This document shows positions 1 to 4,373 of a DNA stretch of 7,743 nucleotides, piece by piece. The first letter of the stretch is position 1, and the number at the start of each line of letters is the position of its first letter. The stretch is from an uncultured Clostridia bacterium. GTDB lineage: Bacteria > Bacillota > Clostridia > Oscillospirales > Acutalibacteraceae. The notes beneath the pieces are model-generated. The model saw only the letters and a program-made list of their open reading frames with translations. It had not been told where the DNA came from and did not search any database. A program made the translations under genes and the position numbers. The DNA lies in NCBI GenBank assembly GCA_937915775.1, contig CALGGQ010000269.1:1-7743 (forward strand). The letters are read 5' to 3'.

Positions 1-565
1 AAGCGATATCACTTTAGTGCCGTGGTCGGGCGATACAAAGAATATTACAAAGCTGAACGTGTCTCTTGGTGACTGGGCATATGATTTTACAGACGACGGC
101 TATCGCTATTGCCGCCAGGTAAAAATCCTTGATGGCAAAAGGGAACTGACGAGTTCGGAGTTTAAAACGGAGAACACCTATACTAAAAACGGCGATTTCA
201 AGCAGGTAAAGATAACAGGTGTCGGGATGTATAAGGGAACTGTTATCCTGACAGCAGACGGTAAGGTGAAAGCACCTGCCGTTCCGAAGCTTGCTTCACT
301 GAAAGCAGGTAATGCATCCTTCACTGCCAAGGTCAAAAAGGTTTCCTATGCCTCCGGCTATCAGCTTCAGTACAGCACGTCATCTAAATTTACGAAGAAA
401 ACGACCAAAACCGTTACTCTTTATAACTCCGGCAGCCTCAAGAAAACGGTTAAAAAGCTCACACGCGGTAAGAAATATTACATCCGCCTCCGCTCTTTTA
501 AAACTGCAAACGGCAAAACGGTCTACAGTAAATGGAGTAAAACCAAAACGGTTAAAACAAAATAA
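1..565 (+). CDS. Surface/secreted protein with fibronectin type III-like C-terminal module (3' part)
   Basis: The reading frame is open from base 2 to the TAA at 563-565, so this is the C-terminal ~187 residues of a longer protein whose start lies outside the window; the GTG at 17 is probably internal. The last ~95 residues (from about base 278) look like a fibronectin type III-like domain of the kind common in Clostridia surface proteins: YQLQYSTSSKF, then KKTVKKLTRGKKYYIRLRSF, and a closing YSKWSKTKTVK. Before it, a segment ending in KITGVGMYKGTVILTADGK resembles a bacterial Ig-like repeat. The protein is very rich in Lys and Thr and has no membrane anchor or LPXTG motif at its end, so it may be secreted or attached by an N-terminal part not visible here. 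It is convergent with licAC, with an IS between them. The enzymatic role, if any, cannot be told from this part. Confidence 0.75.
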   Translation, partial: SDITLVPWSGDTKNITKLNVSLGDWAYDFTDDGYRYCRQVKILDGKRELTSSEFKTENTYTKNGDFKQVKITGVGMYKGTVILTADGKVKAPAVPKLASLKAGNASFTAKVKKVSYASGYQLQYSTSSKFTKKTTKTVTLYNSGSLKKTVKKLTRGKKYYIRLRSFKTANGKTVYSKWSKTKTVKTK

Positions 566-572
566 TCACAAA

Positions 573-593
573 AAAAGAGCAACCGTAATTGAA
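573..593 (+). terminator. Left arm of a split bidirectional intrinsic terminator
   Basis: This 21-base arm begins AAAAGAGCAACC, 7 bases after the surface-protein stop codon. It is complementary to 1937-1957 (12 perfect pairs, then 9 positions with two G-T wobbles and one mismatch). A run of seven A (570-576) spans its outer edge, which gives a T7 tract when read on the minus strand. The two arms now lie 1343 bases apart because the IS lies in what would have been the loop. Terminator function is inferred from the shape and from the position between two convergent genes. Confidence 0.65.
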
Positions 594-595
594 GT

Positions 596-614
596 TGTCA
601 AGTAAAAGTGGACA
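596..614 (+). repeat. IS terminal inverted repeat, 3' end of transposase side
   Basis: TGTCAAGTAAAAGTGGACA matches the reverse complement of 1916-1934 at 16 of 19 positions. Similarity continues inward for a few bases through an A-rich stretch ending AAAAAAGT. The tip reads TTGACA outward on the minus strand, a -35-like hexamer, but no matching -10 follows in the flank. Confidence 0.8.
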
Positions 615-637
615 ATAAAAAAGTTTAAACAATGATA

Positions 638-1564
638 TTAGTTAGGAAAGCCCTGTTCAGTTCTGAACTGAACAGGGCTTTTTCTGCCGCATTTGACAGA
701 AGGACGTTCAGTGTTGTAGTAGGTTATGTAGTTTTGAATTAACGCTGGAACATCTTTGCAGTGATAGATGTCAAAATCACTTCGTAGTTCTTCCTTAATC
801 CAACCGTTAAGAGCTTCAATAATCGGATTATCAGTCGGCGTTCCAACTCTTGACATTGACCGCACAATATTGGTACAATGCGAGTGAGCGTTTAAGAAAG
901 CTCGCGAAGAGTAAACTGTGCCTTGGTCGGTGTGGAAAGTGACTGGGCATGTTTGCTCTTTTGCTTTATCAGCAACTTGCTTTGCAACTTCTATGTAGGT
1001 TCTTGTATCACCAATTTTTCTTGATACAGATGAGGCAATAATTTCATTGTTGAATGTATCTACTGCAAATGTCCATTCCCATTTACAGTATTTTGTTTTT
1101 ATCATTGTCATATCCGATACAACGATTTGCATTGGCTCGGTTGCGTTCCAATTACCTGCAACGATATTGCCGTATTTGATATGTTCTTTGCCTTTTGTGG
1201 GATGATATGTCTTTCTTGCTAAAGAGCGAATACCTGCATATTTACAGCATTTGTGAGCAAGGTTATCCGAAAATACCCATCCGGTTTCTTCTCTGATTTT
1301 TTCTGCAAGATTATGATAACCGTAGCATTTATGTTTCTGATGTTGTTCTATCAGCAGTTGCGTTAAATCTAATCTGTTTTGTTCATATCGGTTAAGCTTC
1401 CCTCTGCGTTTTCTCCAAGCATAATATCCCGAACGGTTGATGCTCATTATCTTTAACAGCATTGTGACAGGATATTCTTTTCTTAATTCTTCTACGATTT
1501 TGTATTCTTGTCTTTGAAGGTAACGAACCCCTTGTTTGCACCAACTCCTTTCACCATGTAGCCT
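638..1564 (-). CDS. IS3-family transposase OrfB (DDE integrase domain)
   Basis: This is the catalytic half of an IS3-family transposase, which cuts and joins DNA at the element's ends. The frame is open from the slippery site at 1564-1570 down to the TAA at 638-640; the first ATG is at 1462, with no convincing ribosome binding site. Translation before that ATG (ending VEELRKEYPV) resembles the normal OrfB start, which supports expression as an OrfAB fusion by -1 frameshifting (about 406 residues in total). Numbered from the 1462 ATG, the HTH_21-like start SGYYAW is at 11-16 and the integrase catalytic acidic residues are D117 (VVSDMT), D179 (HTDQG) and E216 (DNPIIE). There are 36 residues between D179 and E216, one more than the classic DD(35)E spacing. 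The C-terminal YYNTERPSVKCGRKSPVQF is typical. All catalytic residues are present, so it looks intact. Confidence 0.92.
   Translation of the reverse strand, partial: RLHGERSWCKQGVRYLQRQEYKIVEELRKEYPVTMLLKIMSINRSGYYAWRKRRGKLNRYEQNRLDLTQLLIEQHQKHKCYGYHNLAEKIREETGWVFSDNLAHKCCKYAGIRSLARKTYHPTKGKEHIKYGNIVAGNWNATEPMQIVVSDMTMIKTKYCKWEWTFAVDTFNNEIIASSVSRKIGDTRTYIEVAKQVADKAKEQTCPVTFHTDQGTVYSSRAFLNAHSHCTNIVRSMSRVGTPTDNPIIEALNGWIKEELRSDFDIYHCKDVPALIQNYITYYNTERPSVKCGRKSPVQFRTEQGFPN
647..683 (+). terminator. Perfect 16-bp hairpin plus T5 inside the orfB 3' end
   Basis: Arms 647-662 (AAAGCCCTGTTCAGTT) and 666-681 are perfectly complementary with a 3-base loop. On the plus strand the second arm runs into T5 (679-683), giving an intrinsic terminator. 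On the minus strand the same bases encode the last codons of OrfB (SPVQFRTEQGF) and are followed by CCTAAC, a poor U-tract. The hairpin would therefore mainly stop plus-strand transcription entering the IS from the surface-protein gene. Function is inferred from structure. Confidence 0.75.
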
Positions 1565-1857
1565 TTTTTTAATCGTTCGTTCTCTATACGCAATTTCAAA
1601 TTTTCAAGCTCAAGCCTTTCTAATTCAGAAAGGTTTTTCTTTGTGTGCAGTGCTGCATATGGATTACCTGTGCCACCTCTATGTTCTTGATAGAAATATT
1701 CTTCACCGTGTTCTTGATAATCCCTTATCCATCGTTGGATATTTCGATGCACCATTTCATATTCTCTTGATATTTCTTCTTCTGATTTGTTTCCTTCTAA
1801 TACCTCCTTTACACATTCAATTTTGAATTCCGGTGTGTATTGCCTGTTCTTTCTCAT
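1492..1857 (-). CDS. IS3-family transposase OrfA (helix-turn-helix DNA-binding protein)
   Basis: This is the N-terminal, DNA-binding part of the IS transposase, 121 residues from the chosen start. Residues about 7-45 (YTPEFKIECVKEVLEG to IQRWI) form the HTH that recognises the element's ends. Residues about 76-98 (LSELERLELENLKLRIENERLKK) form a leucine-zipper-like coiled coil used for multimerisation in this family. I chose the ATG at 1857 because it has a purine-rich AAGGGG/AAGGA ribosome binding site just upstream. The in-frame ATG at 1881 overlaps the putative -10 box TATAAT (1880-1885) and so would lie outside the transcript. The frame carries the A7 slippery heptamer near its end, where ribosomes can shift into OrfB; unshifted ribosomes stop at 1492. 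Confidence 0.9.
   Translation of the reverse strand: MRKNRQYTPEFKIECVKEVLEGNKSEEEISREYEMVHRNIQRWIRDYQEHGEEYFYQEHRGGTGNPYAALHTKKNLSELERLELENLKLRIENERLKKGYMVKGVGANKGFVTFKDKNTKS
1564..1570 (-). promoter_or_regulatory. Programmed -1 ribosomal frameshift site A7
   Basis: On the minus strand the orfA codons read TTA AAA AAA GGC, giving the slippery heptamer A AAA AAA in the correct phase (X XXY YYZ). A -1 slip moves into AGG CTA and the orfB frame, which then stays open to 638. This is the standard way IS3-family elements make the OrfAB transposase. No downstream stimulatory hairpin was identified by eye. Confidence 0.8.
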
Positions 1858-1879
1858 TTCCTTTTCCCCTTTTTTTCTC

Positions 1880-1885
1880 ATTATA
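1880..1885 (-). promoter_or_regulatory. Putative -10 box of the transposase promoter
   Basis: TATAAT lies on the minus strand, about 23 bases upstream of the orfA ATG chosen at 1857. No good -35 is seen at 16-18 bp spacing (the region reads GTGTCCA, inside the terminal hairpin), so the promoter would be weak, as is usual for insertion sequences. It overlaps the alternative ATG at 1881, which argues against that start. Confidence 0.5.
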
Positions 1886-1890
1886 CATTA

Positions 1891-1925
1891 AAAAATAAAA
1901 GTGGACACTTTTTTGTGTCCACTTT
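1891..1925 (-). terminator. Terminator-like hairpin at the IS 5' end, formed with the terminal repeat
   Basis: Arms 1898-1908 (AAAGTGGACAC) and 1915-1925 are perfectly complementary over 11 bp with a six-base loop. On the minus strand the hairpin is followed by TATTTTTT, so it has the form of an intrinsic terminator. It would stop transcripts arriving from licAC before they reach the transposase promoter and start. One arm is part of the terminal inverted repeat, and the other is an inverted second copy of its inner part. Confidence 0.65.
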
Positions 1926-1934
1926 CATTTTACA
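1916..1934 (-). repeat. IS terminal inverted repeat, 5' end of transposase side
   Basis: Read on the minus strand this is TGTAAAATGAAAGTGGACA, matching the other end (596-614) at 16 of 19 positions. Its inner half also forms one arm of the hairpin at 1898-1925. Confidence 0.8.
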
Positions 1935-1936
1935 CT

Positions 1937-1957
1937 TTCAGTAATGGTTGCTCTTTT
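1937..1957 (-). terminator. Right arm of the split bidirectional terminator (licC side)
   Basis: This is the partner of 573-593. On the minus strand it begins AAAAGAGCAACC, 30 bases after the licC stop. With the IS removed, the two arms would form a 21-position stem with a loop of about 4 bases, followed by T7 in the licAC direction and T4 in the surface-protein direction. It was probably the native terminator of the licAC operon. Confidence 0.65.
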
Positions 1958-1987
1958 GATCTGAATCTTGCGGAAATTATTGCGTCA

Positions 1988-2695
1988 TTATAAATACTCT
2001 TGATATGATCTATCGTATTCCGCAAGTTCCTTAATACTATCAAATTCGGTAAAGTCGTTTTGTTTGGCTTCTTTTATTTGTAGTACGTAATGTTTCGAAC
2101 AACAGAACATCGGAATATCATCCCAATAGATTTGCGTGTTTTTATTAGTGATGAATTCATTTACAAGGTCTTTTTTTAGCGACTCGCAATCCGCTTTTGA
2201 CCAATATGAAATACTGTAAAGAATCCAACCGTTTGCACCGCCGCGACTGCATTCTTGTACAAAACTATTTTTATCAACATACTGAATCCATTCATCTGAG
2301 TAGTCGGATGTCCATAAGCTGGTATAACCGGAGTAATCAAATGATGTTTTGATAACACTGTCGTTTTCTATCCAAATATCGGCGTCTAGTATGACAGAAT
2401 TACACAAATAATTCCTTGCACAATACAGTGATGATATATTATTACATGTATCATAATCGGGATTTACAATAAGCGTTACGGGGTATTTTTCGGATAAATA
2501 TTGAAATTGTTCTTCTTTGTAACCGATCACAATATAGATCGATTCAATTCCTCTTCTCAATAGAACCTCAATGGTGTTTTCTATAATTGGTTTTCCAAAT
2601 ACCTTTAAAAGCGGTTTAGGTGTTATATCAGTCAGGGGCTTCATCCTTTCACCCTTACCGGCAGCAACAATGATAGCATTTTCTACCTTATGCAT
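1988..2695 (-). CDS. licC: Choline-phosphate cytidylyltransferase (LicC-like)
   Basis: This cytosolic nucleotidyltransferase of 235 residues would join CTP and phosphocholine to give CDP-choline and pyrophosphate, the activated donor for phosphocholine decoration of teichoic acids or other surface glycans. The N-terminal nucleotide-binding signature AAGKGERMKPLT (residues 11-22) with PKPLL (K27) is clear, followed by VIGYKEEQF, the metal-binding DAD (104-106), the late WDD (191-193) and EFDS (217-220). Order and length agree with pneumococcal LicC as remembered. The ATG at 2695 overlaps the end of licA by 8 nt and has AGGAG seven bases upstream, inside licA, so the two are co-translated. The base composition is more AT-rich than that of the pot genes. 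A related CTP- or UTP-dependent sugar-phosphate nucleotidyltransferase is possible, but pairing with a choline kinase favours LicC. Confidence 0.82.
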   Translation of the reverse strand: MHKVENAIIVAAGKGERMKPLTDITPKPLLKVFGKPIIENTIEVLLRRGIESIYIVIGYKEEQFQYLSEKYPVTLIVNPDYDTCNNISSLYCARNYLCNSVILDADIWIENDSVIKTSFDYSGYTSLWTSDYSDEWIQYVDKNSFVQECSRGGANGWILYSISYWSKADCESLKKDLVNEFITNKNTQIYWDDIPMFCCSKHYVLQIKEAKQNDFTEFDSIKELAEYDRSYQEYL

Positions 2696-3614
2696 GGTGA
2701 TTCTCCTCTATAAATATGCGATAATAATCTTTTGCATACTGATACTGTGCAAGTGCATATTCTCCAAAATCAACGCCCAAAGTAGCTTTGTATTCACACC
2801 AGTTGCTCCATAATAAACCGCAAGCAGCAATATAACAGTAGATTTTTAGACGTATTGCTTTTGTACAATGTCCGCTAAAATAGATATCAATCAGTTGATC
2901 AACTTCATTTCTGTCATACATAGCATAAATGGCAAACATAGCAATATCGATATGCGGATCCTGCATAGCAGCATATTCCCAGTCAATCAAATAAATACGT
3001 TCTTCAGTCATAATAAAGTTATCAGGTACTGAATCAATGTGAGATAAGCAAACTTCATGCTCTTGCGAATCGATATATGCCTTCAGAGAAAACACATTGT
3101 CCTTTACATTTTGATAATCTGTATAACAAGAGCGATCAGGCATTAAACTCTCGTAGTAATCAATTTGATGAAAAACATCAAAAGTATGATTCAACATCAG
3201 ATGATAGTGGTGAAAAGTCTTAAGAAACGACATGCACTTTTTTACATCCATTGGATTATGTGCATCGCAGTTGCGAGAGGCATCAATATACTTAGTTATT
3301 TTATAACCATTATCGGGACTGAAAAAAATGATATCATCACAAATATTTTTATCTTTTATCTGTTGATAAACATCATATTCATTCTTTCTGTTTATGAGCT
3401 TATCAGTGCCTTCACCGGGAACCCTGAAGATGTATTGCTGATTATTGACAGTAAACACAAAAGAGCGGTTTGTCATACCGGTTTTAAGTGATTTAATGTT
3501 ATGAATTTGGTTTTCATTCACATTGAAGACCTGACAAATAGTATTGATACATTCAGAATCAATTTGAGAGAGCGTATTTACAATAATGCCTTCAAGATCA
3601 TTATTTATATTCAT
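2688..3614 (-). CDS. licA: Choline kinase-like phosphotransferase (LicA-like)
   Basis: This soluble kinase of 308 residues belongs to the choline/ethanolamine kinase and aminoglycoside phosphotransferase fold and probably phosphorylates choline with ATP. The N-lobe shows TGMTNRSF (45-52), the ATP-lysine-equivalent strand YIFRVPG (61-67, with Arg in the usual place) and helix Glu79. The Brenner-type catalytic motif is HIDSVPDN (H192, D194, N199) and the metal-binding motif is IDWEYA (D211), followed by DPHIDIA. The ATG at 3614 follows AGGGGTGAG at proper spacing and lies about 14 nt after the predicted transcription start of a consensus promoter. licC follows directly and uses the product. No tetranucleotide repeat tract of the phase-variable Haemophilus licA type is present. 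LicB and LicD are absent here. Ethanolamine cannot be excluded as the substrate. Confidence 0.82.
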   Translation of the reverse strand: MNINNDLEGIIVNTLSQIDSECINTICQVFNVNENQIHNIKSLKTGMTNRSFVFTVNNQQYIFRVPGEGTDKLINRKNEYDVYQQIKDKNICDDIIFFSPDNGYKITKYIDASRNCDAHNPMDVKKCMSFLKTFHHYHLMLNHTFDVFHQIDYYESLMPDRSCYTDYQNVKDNVFSLKAYIDSQEHEVCLSHIDSVPDNFIMTEERIYLIDWEYAAMQDPHIDIAMFAIYAMYDRNEVDQLIDIYFSGHCTKAIRLKIYCYIAACGLLWSNWCEYKATLGVDFGEYALAQYQYAKDYYRIFIEENHHA

Positions 3615-3634
3615 TTATTACTCACCCCTGAGTA

Positions 3635-3663
3635 ATTATAGAATGATATTTTGTATTTGTCAA
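3635..3663 (-). promoter_or_regulatory. Perfect consensus sigma-A promoter of licAC
   Basis: On the minus strand the -35 box TTGACA (3663-3658), a 17-bp spacer (3657-3641) and the -10 box TATAAT (3640-3635) match the consensus exactly. Transcription would start near 3628, leaving a short leader of about 14 bases with the AGGGGTGAG ribosome binding site. A small inverted repeat ACTC/GAGT brackets that site, but half of it probably lies outside the transcript. Nothing suggests an operator, so expression is probably strong and constitutive. Confidence 0.85.
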
Positions 3664-3665
3664 AT

Positions 3666-3700
3666 AAAATGACTGCGTCAACGCTTGAAGCAGTCATTTT
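3666..3700 (-). terminator. Intrinsic terminator of the pot-HAD operon
   Basis: Arms AAAATGACTGC (3666-3676) and 3690-3700 pair perfectly over 11 bp. After one mismatch the stem continues with TCAA/TTGA around a CGC loop. It begins 7 bases after the HAD stop codon and is followed on the minus strand by TTTTATTTG, which runs straight into the licA -35 box. The plus strand also ends in T5, so it may work in both directions. Confidence 0.85.
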
Positions 3701-3707
3701 TAGCATC

Positions 3708-4373
3708 TTAGAAAAATTTTGCAATTTGTGACGGATGGTCAATGATAACATCCGCGCCTTCGGCTTCCAATTCTTCGCGTGAGCGAAAGCCCCAGGTGAC
3801 GCCGATTGCCTTAATTTTGGCGTTTTTCGCCGTCTGAATATCAACGTTGCTGTCGCCGAAATAAAGGGCTTCCTCAGGCGTACAGTCGAAGGTATCGAGT
3901 GCCAGCAGGGTTCCTGTCGGGTCAGGCTTGGTAGGCAAGCCCTCACGCTGACCGACGATTAAGTCAAAGGTGCCTTTGCCGAAAATCGTATTGAGAATGC
4001 CGATGGCAGCAGGCTCCGCTTTGTTCGTCACAACAGCAATTTTGATACCCTTGTTCTTAAGTGCTGCAAGCTGCTCTTTAATGCCGTCGTACGCGTCGGT
4101 GTTGTCGAGCTTCGTCTTGTCGTAATAAGCGAGGAATTCAGCCAAATATTTGTCCAGCGCTTCTTCGCTTAGGCTGTGTTCAAAAACGCGTTCCACGAGC
4201 TTTCTGATGCCGTTTCCCACAAAACGCTTGTAATCGTTTTCCGTCCAGCTTGCCTGATAGCCGTGCTTTTGCATTACGTATTCGCAGGCGTTTTGTAAAT
4301 CTGTTAAGGTGTTAATGAGTGTGCCGTCTAAATCAAAGACGACGCACTTAATTTTATTGTCCATATAAATCAC
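3708..4373 (-). CDS. HAD-superfamily phosphatase, phosphoglycolate phosphatase (Gph/PpaX)-like
   Basis: This cytosolic hydrolase of the haloacid dehalogenase superfamily (subfamily IA) has 221 residues, full length for the family. All four motifs are visible: I, DLDGT with nucleophile D14 and acid/base D16; II, VVTNK with T116; III, K149 in TKPDP; IV, GDSNVD with D174 and D178. A helical cap lies between about residues 22 and 95. Its substrate (phosphoglycolate, pyrophosphate or another small phosphate ester) cannot be assigned. The GTG at 4373 has AGGA at short spacing and overlaps potD by 20 nt; the ATG at 4364 is an alternative start with poorer spacing. It is the last gene of the pot operon and is translationally coupled to potD. 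A link to polyamine metabolism is possible but not evident from the sequence. Confidence 0.88.
   Translation of the reverse strand: MIYMDNKIKCVVFDLDGTLINTLTDLQNACEYVMQKHGYQASWTENDYKRFVGNGIRKLVERVFEHSLSEEALDKYLAEFLAYYDKTKLDNTDAYDGIKEQLAALKNKGIKIAVVTNKAEPAAIGILNTIFGKGTFDLIVGQREGLPTKPDPTGTLLALDTFDCTPEEALYFGDSNVDIQTAKNAKIKAIGVTWGFRSREELEAEGADVIIDHPSQIAKFF

Larger units (their letters stand above)
596..1934 (-). mobile_element. IS3-family (IS150-like) insertion sequence, about 1339 bp
   Basis: The element is defined by imperfect terminal inverted repeats starting TGT (16 of 19 match: 596-614 against 1916-1934), enclosing orfA and orfB transposase frames on the minus strand. Size, two-frame organisation, A7 slippery site and DDE motifs fit the IS3 family, IS150-like group. 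Both frames are uninterrupted, so it looks complete and possibly active. No clear 3-5 bp target duplication is seen (AGT to the left, CTT to the right), so either the duplication has decayed or the true ends differ by a few bases. The flanking bases continue the inverted-repeat pattern out to 573 and 1957. I read these as arms of the target terminator, but an element with longer ends is an alternative. Confidence 0.85.

Noticed and set aside
596..601. Outward TTGACA at the IS tip as part of a circle-junction or hybrid promoter
   Set aside because: No -10-like hexamer is found about 17 bp downstream either in the flank or in the opposite terminal repeat at a 3-4 bp junction; the hairpin at 1898-1925 would also block it.
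638..1881. Transposase as a pseudogene broken by a frameshift
   Set aside because: The shift is at a correctly phased A7 slippery site, and both frames are intact with all DDE residues, which is normal IS3-family organisation.
1858..1881. orfA start at the upstream ATG (1881)
   Set aside because: That ATG overlaps the putative -10 box TATAAT, whereas the ATG at 1857 has a purine-rich ribosome binding site.
590..1940. Target-site duplication of the IS
   Set aside because: The bases next to the proposed ends (AGT and CTT) do not match, and no shift of the ends gives a convincing direct repeat.
3560..3614. Phase-variable repeat tract in licA
   Set aside because: The 5' end of licA is AT-rich but shows no tandem tetranucleotide repeats.
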